Below are positions 28,759 through 43,143 of a stretch of 64,000 nucleotides of DNA, in pieces (position 1 is the first letter of the stretch; each line of letters starts with the position of its first letter). Under the pieces are notes generated by a model. That model saw nothing but the letters and a program-made list of their open reading frames with translations. It was not told the DNA's origin and searched no databases. The stretch comes from Diadema setosum (Eukaryota; Echinodermata; Echinoidea; Diadematoida; Diadematidae): assembly GCF_964275005.1 (NCBI RefSeq), contig NC_092700.1, positions 17,455,649-17,519,648 on the forward strand, read 5' to 3'. The position numbers and the translations under genes are program-made.

Positions 28759-31700
28759 AGCAACTAAACAAATTAACCCTCTGCATACCACATAACTTTC
28801 CTGTCCAATGATACGTGTGTGAAATTTGAGCAAATTGGACTCATTGGCACAGAAAAGGGTTAATAACAAAAATGACTCACACTGCAAGTATCGACTTCTC
28901 CAGCCTGGTAGCCGGCACATATCATGGAGTCTGCCCGGAACTCTGGGTAGGCGATGGCGCAGTCGCTGTCGGGGATCAACCCAACCACGGCTTGTTGGAG
29001 AGCGTCCACAGTACTGCCTCCTAAAAGAGCGTGCACGAAACGATAAAACCAAAAAGCCGGTCCTGATAGCACCGCAACCATAATCATTGATGTATGCCCC
29101 AATTTTTCCCTTACATCCACCATGTTTGGTTGACAAAGTATGACATAATCATGTAAACAAACCTCCTTATAACAAAATGATCGGCAATGGACAACAACAA
29201 CAACAGTCAACAACAACAAAATCCCACCACTTACTCATCCTCAATGTTTGGTAAATAATATTGCTCTTGTTGTTCAAGAGGCATTTTGTTGACTAAATTG
29301 TATACAAGATTTCTGATATCACCCGAGTCCGGCAGTGCACACGTTCAGGAAAACAATAGATGATAAAGAAATAAGATGTAATATTTCGACTCATAAATCA
29401 TATTTCAAGAATTTCCTCATCTTATAACATATTTTGGTTTTGTTTTCAAATTGACAAAAGTTCGCGCCATGTATATAATGTATTTGTTTCGAATCATCAT
29501 GAAACGAGAACTACTGATTTTCTTGACGATAAGAATAATGAAGCCACATTCAAGTTTCTTTGTTTTCTTTGTTTTTTGTTTGTTTGTTTGTTTGTTTTTA
29601 TGTGGAGCTACGAGAGTACATGATGAGTCCGCAGATTTTCGTTCATACCAACCTCTTTCCTACTACATTTCATCCATACACGGGGAAATATTGTACAGGT
29701 GAACTACCACTCAACGCCCCCACCAGAACCCCCCCCCCCCGGCTCCCACCCGTGCACCCATCACCACCACCACCAGTCGCTCTCTCCTACCCACCTTCTA
29801 TCACTGCACCCCAACCAGCCACGTAGCAGGTCTTGTAGTTCTCGATCTCATCACCGATCGTCGCCAGGCAGATGGGTCTCACGTAGTCGTCGAACTCCGG
29901 CACGGGGTCGATAAGTCGGAGGAGAGCGATGTCGTCGCCCCCGGCAACGTTGGTGAAGTCGGGGTGTGAGATGATCTCAATTGATGTCACGTGATGGTAC
30001 GCGGTTTCTATGGAGATTTCGATGTCTCCCACCGTCAACGTGTCAAAGGCTCCACTGGTAAGGTATAGGAAGTGCAAGTAAGCTATATTATGCGGCCGTC
30101 GCAGAATTAAAATGGTTTCAGAACGACATTTGAATTATTATGACTCACAGCCTCTCCAAGTCAAGCAACATAAAAGGTCTATACCAGAACCCTCTCATCG
30201 TATTTCACAATGAAAAGTCAGTTTTACGATTGAGACTGGATTTAATGTCCATTCTTTTGAAGCACCAGAGAGTATTACAATCTTTGCCATTCCGGTTTTC
30301 AAGAAAAACTTGGGTTGTCCCTAGTTGAGTGCTGATGACGATAATAATGAACTAGACTCGGAATTTGTCAAGACTGACAAATTAGGTGATCCGATTTTTT
30401 TAAAATCAATGATTCAAGCTTTCACATGAGATTAGGGACATTGGTCGTGTGATGTTTGGATTCTCATTTTGAAAAGGGAGTCAGACCTGCCATCTTGGGT
30501 ACCGAATTCCGTATACACTATCAAAGATGCAGAATGAAGTATATTTGACCTTTGACCCCACTTTGCACCCCCAAGATGGCATCTGAGCAAAAAGTGGTTA
30601 TTTTGTGAAATGATTCTTGTAACATGGTCTTTGCGTGTGCAAAATATGGGAAAGATAAGACATGTATTCACCAAGATACAGGATGAAACATTTATGACCT
30701 TTGACCATAATTTACATACCCAACATGGTGTCTGATCAAGTAGTTGTTATTTTATGAAATAATGTACGTAACATTAGCTAAACATGTGCAAAATATGGGG
30801 TTGATAGGGGCTATTTTTCTTGCGTTATTGCAAAGAAAATTGGAAAAAGAAAGATGAAAATACATCGAAGATAACCTTTAATTTCAACCACGTTTTTGGA
30901 CATGATCCCGACACCATATGAAAAACAAAGGGGACACGTACGATAGCGCAAAGTCTCAGCTACAACGTATTAAAATCTGGGAGAAATTCACCGAAGGGTA
31001 AGTGAGCTAGTGCTCGATAAAGACAATCATGTCAATTTTCACATCTAGAAAAATTCCCTCCCATACAGATAACACGTCATAACGAAGATAAAGAAAAAAG
31101 TACATATGACCTTTGACCCCGATCTGCACAGACAAGATGGCATCTGAGCAAAAAGTGGTTATTTTGTGAAATGATCCTTGTAACACGGTCTTTACGTGTG
31201 CAAAATATGGGGAAGATAGAACATGTATTCACCAAGATACAGGATGAAACATTTATGACCTTTGACCCTAATTTACATACCCAAGATGGCGTCTAATGAA
31301 GTAGTTGTTATTTTATAAAATAATGTACGTGACATGAACTAAACATGTGCAAAATATGGTGGTGATAGAGTATGTTTTTCTTGAGTTATTGCAAAGGAAG
31401 TTGGAAAAAGAAAGAAATATGAAAATACATCGAAGATAGGCTTTGATTTCAACCAATTTTTGGACGTGATCCCGATACCGTATGAAAAAATGAAGGGCAC
31501 ACTTACGATAGCCCAAAGTCTCAGCTACAACATATTAAAATCTTAGAGAAATTCACTAAAGCATAGGTGAGCTAGTGCTCGAAAAAGATAGTCATGTCAA
31601 TTTTCATTTCCAGAAAAACAGCACTCCCATAGATATAACACGTAAACTGGTCAAATTTAACAAGATTACTTTCAATCCAATATTTCGAGGTGATGCCGTC

Positions 31701-34700
31701 ATCTAATCAAAATGTTGTTATTATACTAATGAAAGAGCATTTAGTAAGCTACAACATACTGAAATCTGGGTGAAAATGGGCAAAGGATAAGTGAGATACG
31801 CTCGAGTGAACTTGTAATTTGATGACGTCATTTTGAAAATTTACTCTTTTTATTTTATTAAGAAATTTGATATCTTTTAATAATTTTTCCAGCATCGCCA
31901 ACCCATGAAATGACATGTACAAGTCATCAGCTTTCAGAATATGTAAAGAAAATGGGGGGTCACCGTCCATCCTGAGGAGTAAAATCGGATTTAAAATTGG
32001 CGGTTTTTTGGCATTGTTGCACTGTATATCGCCATTGACGCGCGCGCGGAATTTCAAATTTGACGTGCCCGTATGACGTCATATTGAGTCGGATTGACTT
32101 GAAACTTATTAGAAATATTCCCTGACATTTCAGGCAGGCGATAAGTGTGAAAAAACGGGAAATTTCCATTGCATATGGGCTGTGCGTGCGTATATGCGCG
32201 CGCGCGTACGCGTCCGTAAATTTTTTTCAATTTTTCAAAAAATGCTCCAAATCGTCTGAAACGTGTGCAAAAAGATTTTGAGCTCGATTTGAGCATACAA
32301 ATATTTCAACGCGCGCGTACGCGCACGTTTTAAGGTATAGATGAATTTTGAGAATATGAGTAGAATGCGCTTGACTTGAAATATATGTGACGTAAATTTC
32401 ATTGAAAAATTCCATTCCATTAATGAGATATGATTGAGAATGTGTTTTCATATAATGACGTCATAGTGACGTCACGGTCGACTGATCACTTTGATTTTAG
32501 TTCGATTGCCGTCTTTGGGAGACGATACATACATGGTATAAGTTTGAAATTGATAGGAAGAGGACTTTCTGAGCTAATCGATGCACAACTTTTGGGGAGA
32601 AATAAGAAAAAGAAGAAGAAAGAATCCGTACAGAAACAGAAGGTGATCCGAGAGGATACTCGGATCACCTAATTAAATCGCTGAAGGATAATTTAGCCAA
32701 CAAATTGAGGAAACATCGATGTAGGCAAAACAAGCTACAACAGTGGGACAGGGTGTGTCACTTCGTTGCCCGGATGTTCAAGTAGATCGGGCGGCATTTC
32801 GTATAACGAGAGGGTAATGACACCATGACAATTTTTTTTTTTAGTCCAGCTGCAGCAGTCCCCAACGGAGGGAAGATTTTACTCAATACAGAATCATGTG
32901 ACGGGGAAAGGGGATACTCTTTAAGCAAAAAGTTATTACTCCTTGGTTGTGAGTTTAAGCAATCATTTTCCACACAAAGATGTTCACATTAATCACCACA
33001 AATCTGTAGGGTCAGACATCTCTTAATAGAGTCTATGAGCGCAGTCAAACACTAAAATGTTCATCCACCTCTACGAAACGATAATGTCAGAACACACTAC
33101 CTGAATCACTGAATTTTGAAGTGCTTGCTTTCTGTGAAGTGACAGAAAAACTTTTCCTCTTTTATCACAAAATCAAGACATTTTTCCAACACCAGGGAGC
33201 ATTTCATTTGTCGTTTTGTCCGACAAATTTGTCTGACAAACTTGCTCTCAGTCAATCAGAGGCAAGGATTTCAGTAGCTTATAACAGATTTCAATAGCTT
33301 ATAACAGTTTGTCAGAACAAAGGAATATCTGACAAAACGCTTCATGAAATGCCCCCCCCCCCCCCCCGATGCCGCCGGTGTACTTACACACAGTGGGCGG
33401 CGGTGATTGCCCATTCTTCATTGATCAGAGATGCACCACACTGGTGGATGCTGGTGCCACGCCGCAGCGAACCGATCCAAGGCCACTCGCCCAAGCTAGA
33501 GTCCACCCCGCCAACAATTCTGTCTTGTCGCTGGGTGAAAACGGGTCGCGTGCCGCAGATGGACGAGTTGGTAATGTCTGTGATATGGAGGTATAGAAAT
33601 ATATCTCTCTTGTTTCTAGCTATAGTGAATGAGCAATAAGTGTGTTTCTCTGTCTTGCACAATTATAGTGTACATCTAGGGATTGATGGTTGGCTGGAAT
33701 TGCAACATTAAATATTCTAGAGCAGAGTCGAGTATCATCACCTAATCGTTGAAATTAGGGAAACAATGTTACGGAAACACTTTACTTCGAAAAAGCAAAC
33801 TCTACTCTATAGAACTGTTGGTGCCTGGGAACAACTCTCTACATGGCACTACCATGACACCACAGCCCCAGCCGCCCGTCTCACCTCCTTCGGGTCCCCG
33901 GCAGAAGAGCGTATCTCCTATCGGCTGCTCGTTCGAGAACTGATCACAAGAGATGTCCCACTCCGTCTCTTCGGAGCTCGCAAGGACGCCGGTGCACGCT
34001 TCTCTGATCGCCTCGCAGGCGCGGCGGCAGGGCCGCTGCGTGGGCCCGTTGTGAAAGCACTGCGGGAAGTAGACGGCGCAGAAGAAGCGATCGGCCCACT
34101 CGTGGCAAGAGGCGGACGCGTTGGCAACGGCGCCGTAAGTCGCCAGGGCCTGGTCCTCGTCGGACGCCGCGAGGTTCGGGTAGTAGGTCCTGCCGTAGCT
34201 CAGCAACTCTTGACACGTGTTCTCGGGAATCGGTCGGCATTGCGCTGCAAAGGAATTCGGCAGAGGATGAAGTTGTGGTGTATCGCAACAAAATATGAAA
34301 TTGGAAAACCGCTAATGACTTAGTTAGATAGACATTCTCTTCACATTAGGGTTCTATACATAGTAATACGTCACAGATACACCTCTAAGAACAAAGTTGC
34401 GTACAACAAAGACAGAAATCCCACTTGGCAGCTCAAGCGAGGAGGATCAAGCAACCTTACGTTGCTCTCATTTAAATTGAGTAGCCCACTTTTAATCCTT
34501 AGAGATAGTGTAGGCCTATTTCCACAGTGGTAGAAATACCAGGTGTTATTCAAGAGCTAATAAGTCATTGAAAACCGATCGAACACAAATATCAAATTAT
34601 TGTTTCCAATGTCTCCACAAACTAAAACAAAAGTCCAATCTAGTTGGGACCATGAAGAAGTTAAAGGCATAATTTACCATTTGCAGATGAAACAAAACCC

Positions 34701-37523
34701 CCAGCATTAGTGCTTTGAAATAGTTCTAAAATGTGAGTTAGGGATAGAAACAACCACTGTGAAAGTCTGAATCAGTAAAATCAATGTTAAGACAACTTAC
34801 GGCAGTCGTCTTCATCAGAGAAGTCCTCGCAGTCCATGACACCGTCGCAGCGGGCCGAGCTCGAGACGCAGATACCGTTGGTGCACTGGAACTGGTCCCT
34901 TGTGCAAACTGGGTGATTGGCGCAAAGAGTTCATGCAATAAACAAGGATCATTACCATTATAATGGTAATTACTTAGTTAACCTGCTTGTTAGTGCAAAT
35001 GATTATAATCCCAAAATACATCCAGCCTACTTCCTGTCGCACTGCACACACACTATCATTCTAAATCGTTTTGGTCTTCTCGTGTTCCTCAGACTCAATA
35101 GATGTGTCTTCTGCATCAATTAGCACAGTAAATGTTTGATTCTGCACGGTTTACGCAGCTTCAGTCTAGGTTATTTAAGACTCCAGCAATTCTTAAAATC
35201 TAGGGGATGATAAACTCACCACAGCCGGTCTCGTCCGAGTTGTCGAAGCAGTCGATCACCCCGTCACACTCGCTTTCGACCGGCACCCTCTGGTCCGCGC
35301 CACATGGCACGGTGTCTGAACAGGAAAAAGAACATAACCAATAAACTTGGTCCGGCTCAAAACAAACAAACAAATCAAAAAAACAAACAAACAAACAGAT
35401 TACAATCCGACGCTTGTTCTACAAGTTCGCACCCATTTCTTTTCATACAACTTGTCGCTTAGTTACCCTTGTAATATGAAAACGGGGAACGGCAGTATGG
35501 GTGAAAATTAGAATGTGTCATATTTGTTAATGATGAAAATTCAAAATTAATTCAGTGTGACAGCGTACATACATCCTCTCAATCTTCAGGTCTTGTTATT
35601 GACCAATAGTAATTATCATTTCAATCACTTGACTGCGTCAAAACTTTAACGTCGATATTTTTGCAAAATGTGTTTCTCATAAAATCTGTTCAGACACCAT
35701 GGTGTAAAGACGAGTTTGTCGATGATCCAAGCATAGCATGTCGTCAAATGTATCAAATACTCCATAATGTACAAGAATGACACAACAGGAGTTAAAACTT
35801 GCGTGATATGGCCTACTTAAGAGTGACTAAGATGTCGCAATATAAGTCGCCAACATCAACGATATTCTATTTTGTCCAATTTATTTGGCACATTTACATA
35901 GGAATTTTTGGACTTTATGCATATATCCCTTTTTTTTTTTTTTTTTTAGCTAAATGTGATCCAGACCGAGAAATCATAAAAAAAGATTTAGTAAAAATGT
36001 GTCTGTTTCAACTTACCATTAAAGGGGAGCGCCCTCACTGTTAGGACAAAGCCAGTCGAGGAAACAGAGAAATCGCTCTGGAAATCTAGCCAAGCCGCCT
36101 CGCCCAAATAGTAGCGGGTCGGCGCCAATGTTCCACTCAACTCAACGTACAGGCAATCGTCCTCGCAGTCGGTCTGCAACCGGTTGCTGCCCGAACCCAC
36201 GTAGAGAAAGTCGTACCCTGACTCGAGGTCGAAGTCGACGATATCGATGACCAGCGAGTGCGACGGCTCAGCCTGAAGGATCCACACGCAGTGGATGCGA
36301 TCACCGTAGCCATCTGGGTAGTTGTCCGATGTGATGTTCAGCGGCGATTCGGCGCTGATGACCATTGCCTCAGTCGGAGGGCAACTAGAATCTGCTCGAA
36401 TTTAATCGACAATCACACACTCATATTACAGCTATGGTCCTATTCAGGATAATATTACACTAAGGATAAGGCATGCGAATGTTTTTTGTGAGAAGGGTAT
36501 TCCGGCCCCTTTTCTAAGCACTGGAATGGATACGTCCAACATTCTACACACTGATGCACAACACATAGTTAACCAAAGACAGTCGTTTACTTAGTATATG
36601 TGTTACAAAAAAAAAAAAGTTAGCTCACAGGCGATGGTGATTAAAGGTAATCGGAAATAAATCTTGGGACCTACGGCAATTGATTTCATCGTCTCCATGG
36701 TAACACGTTCCATTCCCATCACACAAACCCCGGCTGGAGTAGCAGACGTCTGTCGTATAGCAGGACGTGAAATCGGCGCCACAATCACCATCTGAAAAAT
36801 GTCGGACAAACATAAGTAAATGAATAACTAAATCTGGTTGGTGCAGAATAATTGTATTAAATGTCACTGTAGAATCTTTATACACATTAACAGTCATATG
36901 CATAGTTCACGTACAAAGGCCTGTGGATGATAAAAGTAATGTTGATGTCATGAATGTGCTAAACACGTGAAAACTCCTCTGGTCTGTGTATTAGTGATGT
37001 TTGGAGAAAAGGTGTAAGGAAGTTAGAGTTTTTGTTTGTGGGTTTATTCAAAGTAATACGTTTGCAAGTTATTATACTTTCGTTGCTTTAGGCCCTAAGT
37101 ATCAGCATTGCCGAAAAACGACATACACAACAAATTTCTGAGAAAGAGTACAGATGAATGCTAGCCCAAAATCGTCTGTGTGGTAGATATCTCTGAACAT
37201 GTGAGCAGTAAACTGTTAAGACTGGCGTTGCGAATGAATAGGAACAGACCATTTAACAGCTCTGTTTTATGGAAGAAAGGGGAGAGAGAACATGAAGTGT
37301 TTCATCGAAAAATCGGCCGAGTGCCATATTAGAGCATTTCAAAGTAAGTCAATCATCAGATAGATAAAATTCAAACCTTTCCAGTGATTCCTTACTGGTA
37401 ACATATCAGGGAATATTTTTGAATTTATCATTAAGAATATCCCGTTTTCCTTATCATTTTTTTTAATAGCTGCTATAATTGTAAATACCTTAAGTTAGCA
37501 AGAAGGCAATTAGACTCTTCATG

Positions 37524-37572
<49 letters not shown>

Positions 37573-40500
37573 AATGATATAAATTCTTTTTACCTTCAAC
37601 CTGTACGGCTGAAAGCTGTACTCTGAAACCCCGGTCCGTGACGGAGTAATCGCTGAAGAACCACACCCACATGTACCGGCCTGGTAAGAGTAGGTCGGGC
37701 GGTTGAAAATTCCCAGTAAATGCAGCAACGAGGCTCTCGGTGATGAAGGCAGTCCCCTCGCCGAATCGCAGGTAGTCGTAAAAGTCTTCGGTGCTGAAGT
37801 TGAGGGTTCGCACCATGATCCCGTAACCGACCGGTGCCGAAACTGTCCACCGGATACTGAGGTCCGTCGCGTAGACAGGTGATGTTGTGTAGTTGGGTGA
37901 GGTGAGTACATAGGGGGTGTTCGGTGTCAGCATGATATCTGCTGCGACATCTGTACAATATCAAACATATATTGCCTTTTTAGAGGTGCAATATTACACT
38001 TGACATCCCCGCGGTACTTCAATCCAATTTTCTCCAAAAGATTACATTTCTCAAAGCGCGCATTATTCACGAGATTACATAATGACCAATCACCGACCAG
38101 TATCAATATATATCATTTTTGTGACCTTTTTTCGTGATCATAGATCATATTTTTGTGGAAAAAAATATATAGATCATTAAATGTTTGAAATTTAGATAGT
38201 ATCAACTTTCAACTTTTGAAACTTTTGAAAACTTAGCTATCTCATTAGGAAAAAGGCCTAAGAACTCAAGTAAAAAGTTTCTATTAACGTTTTTGATCAA
38301 AACATGATTGCAGGTATTTTTTACGTCAGAATTAGCAATTACAATGGTGCACGTAACTATCGTTAACTACTTCTAGATGTTGTTAGGTTACATAAGTTCT
38401 CAGTTCTTACATTTATGTACGATCTCTGCAGTGGAACTATTCCGCACCCTCTGTTTGACTATTGCCAAATTGTGCATCATACTTACAGGACAAGAACAAA
38501 TGAAAAAAAGAATGTTGTACTTACCAAAATTTAGAACCACACAGGGACAATTTTCGATTTCTTACTAAGGACCAAAACTTATGAACACATTGCCACGAGA
38601 AATGCGTGAACAAAGCAAAAGATCTACATTTCGTAAATGCCTTGCAGATTTCCTACTCTAATAGATATTATACTGTATCAAGTATTATTAGTTTTCTATG
38701 TCAGAAAATGAATGACGTATAAATATTCACAGTCATTTCAACTAACCATGTAGTAATTTTTCTTTTGTATTTAGCTTTTAGTATGAAGATCAAGGTGACC
38801 AATCTCGACTAGCACTTGTGTTAACTTTTGGTTTCCTTGTTAACAACAGCAACTTTGTAGAATTATGCTACATGTATCATATTTAACTCTCAAATATCAT
38901 CATTTAATCATGTTATTGTAAAGGAATAACAGATAAGTATATTTTTTTTTTTCAGATATGTATGTAGATACAATTGTGTTATGATTCTTATATGTACATG
39001 TTCAAAATGTTGTTGCTAATACAAACAATGCCTAATGCATGATTACCAATTCATGTATTTGCAAAATACAGTAATGATGACAACATCGATTAATAAATAG
39101 TTGAAGTCCTAGCAGAATGAAATACAGTTGTTCTCACCTGGTGGATTTGTGGTAGCGGGAGGTTTGGTGGTTAATATATTTCCTCCAGTAACTGGAATGA
39201 CCAGAAATCAAAGGATGAAAAACAGTGGCTTTTGTTAGACATCAGTTCCATAGACCATCACGCAGAGGTATATTTCATATCAAAAATCATGTCTGGTTAT
39301 GTTACACAAAAAAAAAAAATAGTAATTCGGTACAAACAATCAAGAGTAACAAAATCACCAGTTAAAAATTATTTTTGTAACAAAATTATTAGCGGGGAAG
39401 TGATATTGTAAGAGATCCAGACATGGTTCCTTTTGGCGCACCATAGCAAAAAAAAAAAAAAAAAAAAATCGGACCGTTGCCAATACCGTGCTCGGTGTAA
39501 AAGGCCCTTTATTGCTGTAGAAGAGGGGTAAATACCAATTACTTCAATTGACAATCATCATAAATTTCTTCATAAAATACTAGCAGCCCTTTATAGACAA
39601 CAAAACTGAAAAATAAAACCACGCGCAGAGTTCCTCACCTCCTTTCACAGTGGTAGACCCGGGTATGACCGGCACGCCGGCAAACGACCCGTCCTGGATG
39701 GCCGTATCTATGGCACTGGTAACCATGTCCCTAGTGGTCGCCAGTGGATCCGTGCTGTCATTGGTCGCCAGGAGGCTCCCCAGAAAGACACCGAAATCGC
39801 CGATGATGCTGCCATTCCTACGGGGGGGGGGGGGGGACGAATCGGGAAGAGAGCATGGCTCTATTATTAGCTGATAGATAATTACAGCGGCAAAAAAGAT
39901 AAAACGTTGTATCGCAAGTAAACTCAAGATAGTATTTCACTAGTATCTTTTTTTCACGGAAGAAGTCGGTGAGTTTTCAGGATTAATAGATAGTCAGCTA
40001 GTAAAGGATTATACTATAATGCTAGAGTAAAGATCCCAAAAAGTTGAATTAACGTCATATTCAACCTACACATTTTCACCTGTCATGTATACTTGGAAGA
40101 CAAATCATGTTTCAGGAAAAGTATCTATGAGAAAACAAAAATAGATCAACTGGTGATAGTGGGAAATTGCAACATAGACGTACATGATGTTCAAGCGAAC
40201 ACAAGTTGAGACCCCGTCAAGTATAATGAACATCTACAACATGGATTTTGTATCGCTATGGCCCCGTTTTATCAAAAGATAGAATCGATTGTAAATTCCC
40301 TTACCACACAGGCTGCCATAGACTTATGATAGAAACCAACTATATAACAAATTTAACTCTTAATAAAACAGGACCCATATCTTCTCTTTTTTTTTTCAAT
40401 TAAGAAACAAGAATTAAACACTGCATCTGGACTTCCGTTCACTGTTTGAATGTTGAATGCTACCTTGGTGAATCAGAACTTACATTGATATTTTTGCTGT

Positions 40501-42787
40501 ATCTATTGCGTCTTTTACGTTTTATTTGTTTATTGTGAAAATTTCCACATACATAATTGTGATAGAGAAAACGTTGCACAACAAATCATTATACCATTTT
40601 GCAATCGTTTATAATTCCAGACACACGTATGGAATTTTCCAAGCTATTTTATTCGGTACATTTGCCCAATACCCTCCCCAAGCCACTCAAACAAATTTGA
40701 TATCTCTCAAGGGGAAGCCTTCTGAGGCATCTGAATGAGATAACCTCTGAGGCAATCCATTTTTAGTAGAAGGTGACTGAGGAGAGCAAAACGAAATTCT
40801 AGTCAATGACGATGTTCGATCAGTTTGAAAAAAAAAAAGAAAGAAAATAAAACATTTGGGCCGAAGAGCGCCGATGCCTCAACCAATTAAAAAAAAAACA
40901 TTCATCACCACGTCCTTTCTATATAATACAGACAATAATTTCTGAAAATTCCTTGGGAAAAGATCAAGTTTCGTCTTACCTGAAGCCATTCACGGTAGTC
41001 CCAAGATAGGCGCTGCCCAAAACAGCAAGGCCATTGTCAAACTGTGAGATAAGAATAGAACAACAACACAAAAGTGAATAAAACAAGACAAACATGATTC
41101 ATAATACACTAGCAGTATGTGTAGTAATGTGATTTATAATGTGTTCTCCTGCATATGATAAGCCTTTGTGACCAAAATAATACTATACATTTTCAACGAA
41201 AAGAAATGTGAGAATGACACATGGTACTAAAGATAATAAATCAAACGAAGAGTGAAATCAAAACAGACCAATTAAATGATTATGATTTGATTTTATTGAA
41301 TTTCTGAATGAATAACATAAAGAGAAATATAAGTTGACGAAATCGCTTTTTTACACAGTTGTCACATACTTATATATTGTGGTATTATGAGAAAGCCAAA
41401 ACACTTAGGTTCGTCTCCTTTATTATATGCTTCATGACGACTTCTTCATGGATATCGTTTTGTTTTAAACGTCACAATTAAGACTGCAAAAGGGAAAATT
41501 CCAAATCTTATTGAGGTCGATGTCCATGAAGGTATAGGAATGGAGAATTTTCGTGAGAAAAGAGAATGAGCAAACTTGCCACATCTTGACATGAAAACTC
41601 GATCTTTTCATTCATGTGATGTGAAAGTGTCATCTCTTTTAATCCTTCATATTGTCCGGGGCTTTGGATATTGTGTACAATGCTACAGGATTTTCTGTAC
41701 CAATAGGTGCACAAAGCAAACAAAGAGTCAAGTATTGCAGGGTTTCACGTTCTGGTTAGTCATAGCATACCAAGCAGCTACAGACCGATGGCAGTCCAGA
41801 TCCTTATTCGAGCTGCTAAACCTGTACGAGTCAAGTCGAGTGATGGCGTGATCCCGAAAGGTTCTCGGGATCGCGCGGTCACGTGATTTGAAGCATATAG
41901 GTTATGCTAGAATCACACACGGCCGGGTCACAAAACGGATTTGATCCGGTTGAAAATGAGTTGGATTAGTCCCGGAACGGACGGTAAGTTATGCTACAGT
42001 CACACACGGCCGTATTGACCCGTATCGAACCGTATAAACATCCGCTTTAAATCCTTAACTAAATCCTTTTCGACCCCTATATCGACCCGTGTCAACCCGC
42101 TTCGACCCGTACCGACCCGGATGTAAACCTTGTCATCATCCGTTGCATGAAGGCAATGCGGTATACGGCAAGGGTCAATACGGTTTTACGCTGCGCGTTG
42201 CAGCGGGTCGATGCGAGTCAATACGTTTATAAGCGGGTAAATTCGGATATCAATACGGAATTGAAATCCGTGAGAAAATTTTGAACATGACCAAAAATTT
42301 TTCACCGCCGTATCGTAGCCCCCGGAATCCATCAGGAATTGACACGGGTTACGATGCGGGTCAATGCGGGTCTCTACGCCTCGAACCGGGTCGATACGGT
42401 TTTAATTCCTTACGGACCCGGTACGAAATCCGGCCGTGTGTGACTCCAGCATTACGCAGCTCGAATAGAGATATCATACAAAGGAGTCCAGAATCTAAAT
42501 TAGGCTGACGGCTGAAGTTCCCTTCGAATCGTGTCTATTCTGCTGCATAGATTTCGAAAGAAGCTAAGCAACAACAACAACAAAACAAAAACAACGACAA
42601 CACAAAACACAAATAGAAAACGGGAGGTACAAGGTAGTCACGTGATTACCCCATCAAGAAGCCCCCTGACAAAGGTCCGATAGGCAGCCGAATTGGGGTC
42701 CTCGAGGTCTCGGGTAAAAGTCCCTGCTATGGCAAACGATCCCACAGCTACAAAAGGATCGGCAGCTATTTGGGTCGGAAAGGAGAC

Positions 42788-42822
<35 letters not shown>

Positions 42823-42849
42823 TAATAATAATAATAATAATAATAGTAA

Positions 42850-42884
<35 letters not shown>

Positions 42885-43072
42885 GTTATGATGATGATGA
42901 TAATAATAGTAATAGTAATAATAATAGTAATAACAATAATAATAATAATGATAATAATAATAACAATAATAATAATAACAGTTATGATGATGATGATAAT
43001 AATAGTATAGTAATAATAATAGTAACAACAACAATAATAATAATAATAATAATAATGATAATAATAATAATG

Positions 43073-43143
<71 letters not shown>

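Noticed and set aside
30384..32670. Helitron
   Set aside because: There is a right-end hairpin, but the two ends are inverted repeats and AATT flanks both sides, which Helitrons do not have.
33944..34291. 115-codon minus-strand frame in another phase
   Set aside because: Out-of-frame reading of the GC-rich frizzled 2 exon.
33766..34323. 185-codon plus-strand frame
   Set aside because: It is the antisense of the frizzled 2 exon, which has ten ordered cysteines and good splice sites on the minus strand.
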